Shown here one piece after another: positions 57,901-64,000 of a stretch of DNA of 64,000 bases. The translations under genes were made by a program, and so were the position numbers. The stretch is taken from positions 36,450,784 to 36,514,783 of the forward strand of contig NC_092640.1 in NCBI RefSeq assembly GCF_039555335.1. Reading direction: 5' to 3'. Source of the DNA: Amphiura filiformis. Taxonomy: Eukaryota > Echinodermata > Ophiuroidea > Amphilepidida > Amphiuridae. Each line of letters opens with the position of its first letter. Positions within the stretch are counted from its first letter, which is position 1. Below the pieces are notes generated by a model that saw only the letters and a program-made list of their open reading frames with translations, was not told the origin of the DNA and did no database searches.

Positions 57901-59303
57901 GCACCCACTCGTCAACATCCCATGTGGTCTGAACTAAACCATTGAATTGAATTGAACCAATTCCACTCACCTGTCCCCGTGCTATTAAATAACCGGCAAT
58001 CGCTGTGTGACCAAACTGACAGGCTAGATGAACACAGCTACAGCCCTCGGCATCTCGTATAGACGGATCTGCTCCATACTGCATCAATACCACCACCATA
58101 GGTAGATGACCCTGTCTTGTTGCCCAGTGAAGAGCTGTAGAGTTGAGATCACCGCCTAGCTGGTCTATGATGGCTCCTTTGGCGACAAAATATCTGTGAA
58201 TTTCAAAATTGGAATATTTTTAAAATCTTGGCAATATTTAGAATTACAGTTTATATAGTGCCATCTTCCAAGATTCATCAAACTAGAATATCTCACTGCA
58301 TGGCAAATCTTAGAAGCTGATGTCCTCTTCTGCTCCTGCATGATAAGGAAACTTACTGTTGAACATAATACATTAATGGGTCCTTGTTCAATGTTGATTA
58401 CAGTACAAAAAGTGAGCTGACACTGCACCTCGACAGATGATTTCTACACGTATGTAATGCATCTCCCCAGCACAACTATGAACTATTGTAGGCAGGGCTC
58501 AAAAAATATGTTTTCTTTTTTATCACGGTAGCTATTTTCAAGATACATTGTGTATTCTACAAAAAGTAGCCCATTGTGTGTTCTTTTTGACATTAACACA
58601 ATTGTTAAAGGGTGGAGAAGTGTACTTAGCAGATTTGCATATTCTGAGCGTCCAATACTAGGGAATAAACCAGGCTGGGAAATAAGAAATGCCGGACCAG
58701 GAGCTACTTTGTAAAAAAATAGCCCCAGGTTTGCAGGGTTTTACTGGGAACCAAGGGCTATTTTCAATGAACCAGGGACTATTCAATGGATGGGAAAATT
58801 TCTTGTGTACATTTTGATACCTCGCTCAATCAGGCTGTGAAATAAGAAGTGCCGGACCAGGGGCTACTTTATAAAAAAAAAAATAGCCCCTGGTTCACCT
58901 GGTTTTACAGGGGACTAGGGGCTATTTTCAATGAATCAGGAGCTAAATGGCCCCTGGCCCCACTTATTTCTCAGCCTGGAATAAACACATTTGATGATAC
59001 TTACTTGACCAAGTCCAATCTATTATTGATAGCAGCCCAATGCAGTAACGTAACGTTCTCATTATCTGGTTCTCTCACATCATAACCATCTTCCACAAGC
59101 TCTTTGACTCTCTCCACTGCCCCATACTGCGTAGCCTTGACGATGTCAAAGTTGCTGGTATCTGGGCCTGTGAGCGGCTTAGATTCAGGTGTGTCTCTAG
59201 CCAGCATGGCTGGATTTGAGTTGACCATGGGGCCTCCTGCTGCCGTAGTTGGCTCTAGCGGCGCCATAGGCTGGGTTGGGTACGGTTTCATGGTGGGATT
59301 CAT
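41018..59303 (-). CDS. ZDHHC17: ZDHHC17/Hip14-like palmitoyltransferase gene (13 exons)
   Basis: Protein S-acyltransferase of the Hip14 family, known as a Golgi/endomembrane enzyme that transfers palmitate to cysteines of substrates bound by its ankyrin repeats. Exons on the - strand: 59303-59005, 58193-57971, 56874-56810, 55762-55600, 54929-54798, 53088-52949, 48998 to about 48906, 47218-47067, 45129-44973, 43436-43353, 42707-42550, 41888-41797, 41183-41018. Together they give about 640 codons; the human protein has 632. Order: variable N-terminus, ankyrin repeats ([32 protein letters not shown]), two membrane spans, two more, the DHHC cysteine-rich domain (FDHHCPW), two spans, TTNE (the TTxE motif), then RNTIDF and LDWTKQY near the C-terminus. 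All junctions agree in phase except exon 7 to 8. The ATG at 59303 has A at -3. An acceptor-like tract ends at 59327, so a 5' UTR intron is possible. ZDHHC13 is the alternative, but the intact DHHC favours ZDHHC17. Confidence 0.95.
41797..41888 (-). CDS. ZDHHC17: ZDHHC17 exon 12 (TTxE motif)
   Basis: Acceptor TTCTTACAG, donor GA/GTAAGT, 92 nt. It reads [20 protein letters not shown] then [10 protein letters not shown], matching LGITTNERMN...ESPF. TTNE is the TTxE motif conserved after the last membrane span of DHHC enzymes. Confidence 0.93.
42365..42531 (-). pseudogene. Decayed tandem copies of ZDHHC17 exon 11
   Basis: Two partial copies of exon 11 lie downstream of it in intron 11. One (about 42437-42531) keeps the stretches for CTTGTCCTGCTCC, TACTTCATCTGGGT and a donor-like CAGGTGAGTGG but has indels that break the frame. 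The other (about 42365-42430) keeps CTGGGTGGTGTGGATGACA and decays at both sides. Both are in the same orientation as the exon, so this looks like local tandem duplication. Confidence 0.75.
42550..42707 (-). CDS. ZDHHC17: ZDHHC17 exon 11 (lumenal loop, TM6)
   Basis: The acceptor TATACAG gives the two bases needed by exon 10. The frame reads [36 protein letters not shown] and [17 protein letters not shown], equivalent to DGFWTYITQIATCSPW and HFMWVAVLLMCQMYQ of vertebrates. The donor is CAG/GTAAGT. Two decayed copies of this exon follow it in the intron. Confidence 0.9.
43353..43436 (-). CDS. ZDHHC17: ZDHHC17 exon 10 (TM5)
   Basis: 84 nt. It completes the Gly of NCVG and reads [20 protein letters not shown] then WLVAAVF, the GNHRYF motif followed by the fifth membrane span. 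Acceptor TTGTCAG, donor T/GTAAGT. Confidence 0.93.
43523..44182. mobile_element. GGGCTATTCC-family MITE split by another MITE (intron 9)
   Basis: The two halves lie at 43523-43557 and 44039-44182. They are separated by the 481-bp element listed next. Confidence 0.85.
43558..44038. mobile_element. 481-bp MITE with TATG duplication
   Basis: Ends CACGGTTGTTTGATG and CATCAAACAACCGTG. Target TATG is duplicated at 43554-43557 and 44039-44042. AT-rich, no ORF. Confidence 0.87.
44973..45129 (-). CDS. ZDHHC17: ZDHHC17 exon 9 (DHHC cysteine-rich domain)
   Basis: The catalytic exon. [17 protein letters not shown] leads into [22 protein letters not shown] and NCVG. All zinc-binding Cys/His and the acylated Cys of DHHC are present. 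The residue after CPWV is Asp, where Gly or Asn is usual. Acceptor TTTCAG, donor G/GTGAGT; 157 nt. Confidence 0.97.
45190..45992 (+). mobile_element. 5'-truncated LINE with poly(A) tail in ZDHHC17 intron 8
   Basis: The RT C-terminal part on the + strand, antisense to ZDHHC17: [74 protein letters not shown], then [19 protein letters not shown] and [13 protein letters not shown]. At least one frameshift near 45465 and another near 45600 break the frame. It ends in a run of 37 A (45956-45992). Left boundary approximate; no target duplication recognised. Confidence 0.9.
46568..47055. mobile_element. MITE next to the exon 8 donor
   Basis: Ends ATATGTGACCCGTTCTG and GGAGCTGGTCACATAT, inner arms ACAAAACCAGGAACAAGTCGC-like. 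It ends 11 bp from the exon 8 donor. Confidence 0.82.
47067..47218 (-). CDS. ZDHHC17: ZDHHC17 exon 8 (TM4, start of cytoplasmic loop)
   Basis: It reads [20 protein letters not shown], then a hydrophobic stretch and [20 protein letters not shown], equivalent to GKSWKSDPGIIKATEEQKKK. Acceptor ATGTCAG, donor AGG/GTAAGA. The loop before TM4 is longer than in vertebrates. A MITE (46568-47055) ends 11 bp inside the following intron. Confidence 0.9.
47398..47796. mobile_element. GGGCTATTCC-family MITE, expanded or split (intron 7)
   Basis: Left GGGCTACCCCTGTTGAAATC, right GTATGGATTTCAACTGCAAT. About 200 bp of foreign sequence lies in the middle. Confidence 0.65.
48140..48295 (-). mobile_element. 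tRNA-derived SINE fragment
   Basis: - strand: GTGTGGCCGAGTGGATGAGG (tRNA A-box-like), CGACTCATAATCC (anticodon arm), a decayed B box near GGTTGTATGTTCGGG, then TGTGTCCTTGGGCAAGGCAC, a word recurring in SINE central domains. It lies in ZDHHC17 intron 7. Confidence 0.6.
48591..48850. mobile_element. MITE of the ATATGTGACC type, near the exon 7 donor
   Basis: ATATGTGCCCATCCACCACA and GGCGGATGGTCACATAT, inner TCGTAAAGTC / GACTTTACTACCA. Confidence 0.78.
48906..48998 (-). CDS. ZDHHC17: ZDHHC17 exon 7 (TM3), 3' end uncertain
   Basis: After the acceptor TTTACAG the frame completes the Lys from exon 6 and reads [20 protein letters not shown], then [12 protein letters not shown]. This aligns with SFFDHSMHSALPLGIYLATK in the vertebrate family. 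No GT in the phase needed for exon 8 is visible. Possible donors after 48914 or 48906 give other phases, so a small missing exon, a non-canonical donor or a sequence error is likely. Confidence 0.8.
50393..50425 (-). ncRNA. Hammerhead ribozyme core, left repeat of Penelope-like element
   Basis: On the - strand: CTGATGA, then stem II GCCTA/TAGGC around a 10-nt loop, then GAAAC, then CGTC (candidate cleavage after GTC). Flanking bases can pair as stem I (CATCATT with AATAATG). Stem III would be only two pairs, so activity as a dimer is expected. Hammerheads in the terminal repeats of Penelope-like elements are known. Confidence 0.82.
50434..51864 (+). CDS. Penelope-like RT with GIY-YIG endonuclease (partial)
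   Basis: An uninterrupted frame of about 476 codons. RT motif A is [12 protein letters not shown] (residue about 27), motif [19 protein letters not shown] (about 90) and motif C YVDDIL (about 129). A thumb region and Lys-rich linker follow, then a GIY-YIG nuclease with [18 protein letters not shown] (from about 328) and the C-terminal NHVINWD region. CxxC next to the GIY-like motif is typical of Penelope-like elements. The fingers subdomain upstream of motif A is absent. The first 11 and last 18 or so codons come from the flanking inverted repeats. No intact ATG-led full-length protein can be made. Confidence 0.93.
   Translation: MLILTSGWTESVAEVFIEEGEIFNSHDVVSLFTYTPIDKSPEVIKSRLEDDKTLKNRTLLTATDVIELLRFVLTTTYFLFCGKIYKHQFGAAMGSPVSPVVANLYLEFLEQQALASAPLDYRPTLWKRYVDDILGIVKKDQVDNLTDHLNQSDPTGSIKFTYEKEQEGTLPFLDTLIVRKADGSVKLLVYRKVTHTDQYLIFESHHHKLGVIRTLLDRMNSIVTEEEDKKQEEEKIKQALGRCGYPGWTFKQVKDKMVKKQSKANTKKDSTNQTKGLVVIPYVEGLAEKANRIFRKHGIATAIQPNTTLRKMLVHPKDKVDPLSTTDCIYEIPCTNCKHSYVGETGCKFETRLNEHQKETARVSKTKTNYTRQSRKQSASEQSKSAIADHAVQQNHVINWDNAKILCKECDANTRRIKESIWIRRRGPNVMNRDEGPTSLVTCMILSWLIKHPRRPGFVQPEVRINNHHSDDAYRP
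51842..51874 (+). ncRNA. Hammerhead ribozyme core, right repeat of Penelope-like element
   Basis: The mirror copy of the left motif: CTGATGA at 51842-51848, stem II GCCTA/TAGGC at 51850-51854 and 51865-51869, GAAAC at 51870-51874, GTC at 51876-51878. It differs from the left copy in the bulge base after CTGATGA and one loop base, with stem II unchanged. The RT frame stops inside it. Confidence 0.82.
52949..53088 (-). CDS. ZDHHC17: ZDHHC17 exon 6 (TM1-TM2)
   Basis: It starts [20 protein letters not shown] and goes on [20 protein letters not shown], matching the RVMLGTPF..ADLNIDSW region of the vertebrate protein. Two hydrophobic spans are separated by a short acidic loop. Acceptor CTGCAG, donor AA/GTAAGT; 140 nt, ending in phase 2. 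Confidence 0.93.
53128..53399. mobile_element. MITE related to the GGGCTATTCC family (intron 5)
   Basis: GGGCTATTTCACTTACAATC, ACTACCCCTGTGGAAGAT on the left; ATCTTCCACAGGGGTAGTGT and GGAATAGCCC on the right. Confidence 0.78.
54392..54639. mobile_element. MITE, about 250 bp (intron 5)
   Basis: AGGCAATAGAAACAAATTAG, GATCGACCGTCGATGC and inverted GCATCGACGGTCGATC, TTTGTTTCTGGTGCCT. Confidence 0.82.
54798..54929 (-). CDS. ZDHHC17: ZDHHC17 exon 5 (end of ankyrin domain, linker)
   Basis: 132 nt, phase 0 on both sides, acceptor TTTTGCAG, donor AAG/GTGAGT. It reads [18 protein letters not shown] and a charged linker ending [10 protein letters not shown], which leads into the first membrane segment in exon 6. 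Confidence 0.9.
55600..55762 (-). CDS. ZDHHC17: ZDHHC17 exon 4 (ankyrin repeats)
   Basis: It reads [20 protein letters not shown], then [20 protein letters not shown], and ends at ENAR. The acceptor is TTTTTTCAG and the donor [18 protein letters not shown] is a hallmark of Hip14 proteins. In phase on both sides. Confidence 0.95.
56316..56452. repeat. Near-perfect 137-bp palindrome (intron 3)
   Basis: ATAAAATTGGAT, CCCATATTTATTGGTCGAGC, GAGTTTTAAAATATTGGAC and complements, with about 11 bp in the middle. Confidence 0.85.
56584..56770. mobile_element. GGGCTATTCC-family MITE (intron 3)
   Basis: GGCTATTCCAGTTGAAATCC ... GGATTTCAACTGGAACAGCC. It ends 39 bp past the exon 3 donor. Confidence 0.85.
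56810..56874 (-). CDS. ZDHHC17: ZDHHC17 exon 3 (short ankyrin exon)
   Basis: 65 nt between TTTCAG and GTAAGT. It reads [20 protein letters not shown], the repeat that in vertebrates carries GMTPLMWAAY. It ends two bases into an Ala codon completed by exon 4. A palindromic MITE ends 39 bp beyond its donor. Confidence 0.92.
56943..57112. mobile_element. Foldback with a hammerhead-like core (intron 2)
   Basis: Inverted ends TAGAAAGCAAAA.AATACTTC with CGCTACTCAAATTT. At 57030-57056 (+): CTGAAGA, stem GCCGG/CTGGT with TTGAT loop, GAAA. The pattern resembles Penelope-like hammerheads but has a weaker stem. Confidence 0.6.
57971..58193 (-). CDS. ZDHHC17: ZDHHC17 exon 2 (ankyrin repeats)
   Basis: An acceptor CAG precedes 58193. 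The frame reads [19 protein letters not shown], then [28 protein letters not shown] and [20 protein letters not shown], all typical Hip14 ankyrin repeats. The donor is CAG/GTGAGT. Length 223 nt, in phase with exons 1 and 3. Confidence 0.95.
58671..58979. mobile_element. Foldback with internal tandem repeat (intron 1)
   Basis: Ends CCAGGCTG.GAAATAAG; two copies of a 165-bp unit with TGCCGGACCAGG.GCTAC and TAGCCCC.GGTTT. It ends 25 bp before the exon 1 donor. Confidence 0.75.
59005..59303 (-). CDS. ZDHHC17: ZDHHC17 exon 1 (start codon, first ankyrin repeat)
   Basis: It encodes a Pro/Thr-rich head (starts [10 protein letters not shown]) and then the conserved opening of the ankyrin domain, [11 protein letters not shown] and [15 protein letters not shown]. 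The donor GTAAGT follows directly at 59004 and the exon ends two bases into a Lys codon, which the first base of exon 2 completes. Confidence 0.93.
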
Positions 59304-59930
59304 CTTGGATAATTACTGTTTTATTTCTAGAAGAAATATTTAAAAATAATATTGTGAACTTGGGAAGTCTGTGTTTAGCATATCAACTATGATGAACAAT
59401 TTATGTACCAAGACAAACAAAGTTATAACATGGAGTAACGGGTACATCATAAAACCTGGTTGTACAGGCTGTATCAAAATGATTGGTACCCATCAGTTTT
59501 TGGTGTTCATTGACAAGCCTGCTTCTTGAATCTACAAAATGACACCAAACTTTCTAAAATAGGTATCATACTTTTAGAATAAACTAAACTTGAAGTGGGA
59601 AGAAAGCATTTTCATGTTACGGCTCCTCCATTTTTGGGTGACCTATTTGTGACATGCGACCATGTTGCTATTGCTTTTCGGTCGGACAGCGGTGCAATTT
59701 TTTGCAACGGAGGTTATTTCTTCTGTTAATGTTGAAAAAAAAAATGTATCTTTTGAGTAAGATTTGCCTAGACTATTTTGAACAGTCTAAAATTTTGCTG
59801 TTCAAGACAAAAAGTGTATTTAGCAACAGTTTTGATGCAATCGCATGTTGTGATCGGTTGTGTTTACTTCTGAACTTAAATTGCTTTACACTGTGTCGTG
59901 CTTCAGCGAATTTGACTAGATTTTGAATCA

Positions 59931-60291
59931 GCCCACGAATTAACCCACGGCACCCATGGCATTTTGCCGTGGGTGCCCATCGTCACTGCCGTAATGCCCT
60001 CAAAATATGTCCTTTACCCAATGCAGTCACTTGCTGTGCCCTCTAATGAAGTTGCCGTCGGTGCCCCAGCCCTGCCCCTTCATTATAAAATCATCTATCT
60101 ACGTTTGTGTGTGTTTTCTTCACTTTTGAGAAATTGCTTCGGTGCCCTTCTCAAATTTTCAACAGTTGACATGATGCCCTCTTGATATATTACAAACTGC
60201 CACTGCCTTGCCTTTTCAGTGAAAATCGAAGGCAATTTTCAACTTGCCCTAAAAAAGTTGCCGTGCCCCTTCAGATCCTTAATTCGAGGGC
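59931..60291. mobile_element. Possible foldback, weak ends
   Basis: GCCC.CGAATTAA and TTAATTCGAGGGC ends. The interior repeats GCCGTGGGTGCC / GGTGCCCC-type words. Confidence 0.45.
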
Positions 60292-60634
60292 TGTTTTGAA
60301 TGCAGCTCTAGCCTGGAATGTGTCTTGTCACTCTTGAAGCTACAATGTATCGTCGGTGAGCAATTTGAATTTCTTGGTTGAACAAGACTTCTCGAGCAAG
60401 TGACATGTGACCAACTGAAAGAATAGGTGCATCGTGACATTAGAATCAATGTGTGACACAAAGTCGGCAAGTTCTGGACGCATGTCATTTGTGAAAATAG
60501 AACTGGACACTGCTTTAGAGGGCATAACACTAAATCACTACGCATTTTATGTAAAAACAAAATTTGGCTAATATAGTCCATAGTGAATGAATATGAGATT
60601 GTAGCGACCATACACTGATATTCAAAAGTACGGC

Positions 60635-61483
60635 ATCTCATTTTGGAAAATGGATCTCATATTTGTAATCATCTCAAATTAAATAGATTTGAGAAGCAAT
60701 TTGAGATCCAATATGAGATCCAATTTGATTGACAAATTGAGATATAATCCACCCAATTAGGTTTTATTGAGTGCTAAGTTGCTAACTATTATAGTTGATG
60801 AAGTATGGTACTGTATGGAACCAGTGTCCAGACATCTCATGGTCAAGTAATTGCTGTTCATGGTCTTTGGAATATACACAAGGTGACCATAAGGTAAAGT
60901 TGATCTAAAAATGTTTTTCATGTTCCTTTCCAAAGCAAAAAAATCAAGAGAATGTTTTTCAAATTATTTCAAACATCAGAATATCTGACAAACAATCTGA
61001 ATACTCATAAAATCGCTCGGAAAATCGCAAACTCAATCACTAACAAAAGACTTATAAATTCTGGGAGGATAGTTGGTCAGGTTGTTTGTTACAAAAATTG
61101 AAAAGAACAACAGCTATTATAAGTAATGTGGAAATAATTCATGCAGTAAAACATAAAATTGAAGTATGTATCAACAATAAGATGTTTCGTAGTACAATTG
61201 ACCTTGTCTTCTTGGCACAGAAACCTGATCTGCAAGCACAAAATTCCCAATACTACTTCAGCTATTAAATTGGAGTAATTAGGCCTTGCTCTGTCAAAAA
61301 TACAGTTTGGTGATCCCCAACTTCTTTGACCATGAAATGACAAACATTTGGTAGCACAATGTATTTCACCAATTGGGTGATTATGGATCTCATATTGGTA
61401 CTCAAATTCATTCTCAAATTGGGTCTCAATTCTATCCAATTTGAGATGATTTTCAAAATGAGATCCATTTTCCAAAATGAGAT
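60635..61483. mobile_element. Foldback element, about 850 bp
   Basis: Ends ATCTCATTTTGGAAAATGG with ATCTCAT; many ATGAGAT.CAATTTGAGAT words inside both arms. Confidence 0.8.
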
Positions 61484-62093
61484 AGTTTTGCACAACAGTG
61501 ATACATGTATCTATGGACATGTTCACTTTAATATCAGCTCATATGAATTCAACAAGTGTCTTTAAAAGGGGGTACTACACCCCTGCCCAATTTTGTGCCT
61601 ATTTTTGCATCTTTCTCAAAAATTATAGCGCATTGGTGACAAGTAAGATATATTATTGGAGCAAGGACTACAACTAAGCTACACTGGAAATTTTATTTCA
61701 GTACAGCAAACAGTTGGTAAGGTGGTGTGCGCCCGTAAGGTGTGGACGTCCCTAATAAGAGCTGGGGACATACGTAATTTTATCGCTCAAAATACCATCT
61801 TTTGAGTTGACTTCCACACTCAATCTCCTCATTGTGCTATAGAACTAACATCGGAGATACTTTGTAGCGCAATTTGAGTGTTGTTTGCTCCTATATTTGT
61901 TGAGATTGGACTGGATTTGTCATCAAACCAGCAGTGCTTGTGTTTTCAATTGGAATTATCATCCAAGATGGCGGCTCGTTACCAATTTCACAGCGGACCA
62001 GAGATGACTACCATGCAGTGCTAAATACTTTGGCCGGGTGTAGTGACTAGTAGGTGTGGGTTGTGACGGGTAACCCTATGTTATTCCACCAAT
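61484..62093. other. No gene recognised upstream of the LINE ORF
   Basis: GGGGGTACTACACCCCTG near 61568 and a GGGTGTAGTGAC word near 62037 may be ends of another repeat. CCAAGATGGCGGC near 61963 resembles a LINE or promoter 5' region. The true LINE 5' end could lie here. Confidence 0.4.
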
Positions 62094-62885
62094 ATGAGGG
62101 TCGGAATTGTCGTGAGTACCATCACCACAGTTTTGTGGTTGATGACTTGTTATCGTGATTCAAAACCCATCCCTTTTGCTGCACAACAAAATGAATCAGT
62201 GCAAATGAAACATGTCTATGTACTGAACCAATGTAATATAAAGAACGCATACGGTCCAACTATGGAGATAATAGATTTATCAGCTTTTGTATTCATTATT
62301 GACTTCTATGACTATATCAACATTACCATATCTCAATTCCAAACAAATACATACTTGTGTAAACTTGAACATGTTTATGAAAGCTTTGTATGGTACCATG
62401 ACATCCCAAGTAAGATCATGTTTATATTTAGATTCTTCCCAGTAAATCTGAAATTACTGCTTGGTAAAAACAAAAACCAAACAAGTGGTAAAGGGAAGAT
62501 GAAAATTCTGATGTATCTATGTTTATTATATATCATGCAGGCCGGGGATACTGAGCTAAATCCAGGGCCAGAGTTCCCATGTAAGATCTGCCAAAATGAA
62601 TGTGACTGGAGTAGGTATGCAGTCCAATGTGATTCATGTGATCACTGGTATCATGCAGAGTGTATGAACATGGATACAATTGTTTACCATGCCTTGGAGG
62701 ATAGCAATATAACATGGATATGTTGTGACTGTGGTATGCCGAATTTTGCTAGCTCGCTTTTTAGTTCAAGCGCTCAACCATCTTGTCAAACAGCTTCAGT
62801 TCACTGGCATCACTTAGTACTGAAGATGAAACTGGCTTATTATCACCAGTCGCAGCATCATCCCCAATACAAAAATCTTATGTAG
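62094..62885 (+). CDS. LINE ORF: 2A-like peptide followed by PHD finger
   Basis: 264 codons. Residues about 1-151 have no recognised domain and end in a hydrophobic stretch (LMYLCLLYIMQA). Residues 152-159 are DTELNPGP, a 2A-like motif that lets ribosomes skip the bond between its last Gly and Pro; such motifs are known at the N-terminus of CR1-like LINEs in sea urchin and amphioxus. Then CKICQNECDW, CDSCDHWYHAEC and ICCDC form a C4HC3 zinc finger. The frame stops at TAG and would continue into the endonuclease region. Confidence 0.85.
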   Translation: MRVGIVVSTITTVLWLMTCYRDSKPIPFAAQQNESVQMKHVYVLNQCNIKNAYGPTMEIIDLSAFVFIIDFYDYINITISQFQTNTYLCKLEHVYESFVWYHDIPSKIMFIFRFFPVNLKLLLGKNKNQTSGKGKMKILMYLCLLYIMQAGDTELNPGPEFPCKICQNECDWSRYAVQCDSCDHWYHAECMNMDTIVYHALEDSNITWICCDCGMPNFASSLFSSSAQPSCQTASVHWHHLVLKMKLAYYHQSQHHPQYKNLM

Positions 62886-62897
62886 AAACGCATACAG

Positions 62898-64000
62898 GTG
62901 AAAGAAGGGAAAAATGGTCTCAAAACCAAAAATAAGAACATCCGCAAAACTAGCCAAGTGAAGGTTATGGTACTGAATTTCCAGAGTGTCAATAACAAAA
63001 TTGCTGAACTCGCCATCTGTCTTGACAACCACAAACCAGACGTGCTTATCGGTACTGAATCGTGGCTGTCGCCTGGGGTCAGCAACAGTGAGATATTTCC
63101 TCCCGACTATTCAGTCATCAGGAAGGATAGACCACCAAACGAGAAAGGCCAAAGCCATGGTGGTATCTTCATTGCTGTAAAAAATGACCTCATTGTGTCA
63201 CATCGCGACTGACCTTGACACAGAATGTGAGATCCTTTGGATCCAGCTTGAGTTAGTGAATACAAAAAACATCCTGATCGGAGCCTTTTATAGGCCACCC
63301 GATTCTGGGCCTGATGTTTTAGATCTGTTACAGCAATCTTTGTCCAAAATTGACCTTTCTAAAGGTCCTCAAATTTGGCTGGCAGGTGACTTTAACCTTT
63401 CCCACATTGACTGGGACAGCCAGTCCACTTTATCCAAATGCCCAAAACCAGGGCTGTGTCGACAGCTCATAGAAATCTCCAATGATTTCGGATTTGAACA
63501 GATGGTGAAATACCCTACCAGAGGGGACAACATTTTAGATTTACTTTTCACAACTAACCCATCTCTTGTTGTGAAAAGCATCACAGTGCTGCCGGAATGA
63601 GCGATCATGATGGGATTCCTCTGATCAATATTGACACCAAACCAAAAATCAACAAATCTAAACCTAGAAAGGTTTTTCAATTTTTTAAGGCAGACTGGTC
63701 AAACATCAAACAGGATTTGACTGAAATCAGTTCTGACTTTTCAGATATCATACCCGATCTTGTGTCAGCTGATGAGCTCTGGGTGGATTTTAAGAACAGA
63801 ATTCAAGAGACCATGGAAAAGAATATTCCATCACGTGTTGTTTCAAGTGGTAAAAAAATACCCTGGGTTGACTATGAAGTCAAACGTGCCCTGAGACATA
63901 AACAGAATGCCTATAATAAAGCAAGGGCAACTGATTCTTCTGAGCACTGGGAGATATTTAAATCTCTTAGAAAACATGTCAATCGTCTCACCAGAAGTAA
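62898..64000 (+). pseudogene. LINE APE-type endonuclease, frameshifted
   Basis: 62898-63200 reads VKVMVLNFQSVNNKIAEL, PDVLIGTESWL and HGGIFIAVKNDL. After a shift near 63200, 63205-63590 reads ECEILWIQLEL, ILIGAFYRPPD and IWLAGDFNLSHIDW. After a second shift near 63590 it reads MSDHDGIPLINID and continues open to the window end. These are the successive APE motifs (N.S, TES, YRPP, GDFN, SDH). The stop and two shifts make the copy inactive as assembled. Confidence 0.87.

Larger units (their letters stand above)
62094..64000 (+). mobile_element. CR1-like LINE, 5' part (2A + PHD + endonuclease), runs off window
   Basis: A non-LTR retrotransposon entering its coding region. In order: an N-terminal region, a 2A-like motif, a C4HC3 PHD finger, an in-frame TAG near 62883, then an APE-type endonuclease spread over three segments by frameshifts near 63200 and 63590. 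The RT domain would lie beyond 64000. The 5' UTR and true 5' end are not defined; similarity of the upstream 500 bp to this element cannot be judged here. Confidence 0.88.

Overview
This is animal nuclear DNA, not bacterial. Coding sequence is broken into short exons with GT..AG borders, introns are long, and most of the window is transposon debris. A Hip14-type (ZDHHC17) palmitoyltransferase gene, SSAT-like acetyltransferase exons, a Penelope-like element with hammerhead-ribozyme motifs and a LINE with a 2A peptide plus PHD finger fit a marine invertebrate deuterostome (echinoderm, hemichordate or cephalochordate). The species cannot be named from the sequence.

Left part (1-35 kb). Two copies of a spermidine/spermine-acetyltransferase-like (SSAT/GNAT) gene lie in tandem on the + strand, each with three recognisable exons. 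Copy A (4528-4716, 9244-9284, 11362-11607) is open through its visible exons but has changed key residues. Copy B (23979-24755, 27083-27123, 34408-34569) is a pseudogene, with a 586-bp MITE inside one exon and a 10-bp frameshifting deletion in the last. No N-terminal exon was found for either. The sequence between them is a patchwork: a 3.7-kb satellite block with short inverted ends (4757-8420), hAT-like non-autonomous elements with exact 8-bp target duplications (13118-13639, 15237-16505, 18295-18512), many foldback elements, and a 3-kb inverted structure (20609-23618) around a second Penelope-like fragment.

Right part (41-59.3 kb). One essentially complete ZDHHC17/Hip14 gene lies on the - strand in 13 exons (59303 down to 41018), about 640 codons. 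It has ankyrin repeats, six hydrophobic segments, a DHHC cysteine-rich domain, a TTxE motif and a conserved C-terminus. Twelve of the 13 exons join in phase through GT..AG borders. The 3' end of exon 7 is unresolved. Its introns hold a 5'-truncated LINE with a poly(A) tail (intron 8), a second LINE split by a Penelope-like element (intron 6), and many MITEs, several of them within 60 bp of splice donors. Exon 11 is followed by two decayed partial copies of itself.

Right end (62.1-64 kb). The 5' part of a CR1-like LINE on the + strand runs off the window. It encodes a 2A-like motif, a PHD finger and an APE-type endonuclease, with a stop codon and frameshifts.

Only the ZDHHC17 gene, and perhaps SSAT copy A, looks like host coding capacity. 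Much of the rest is layered transposition whose order can be partly read from nesting and target-site duplications. Coordinates of foldback elements were set by eye from their inverted ends and are good to within about 10 bp.
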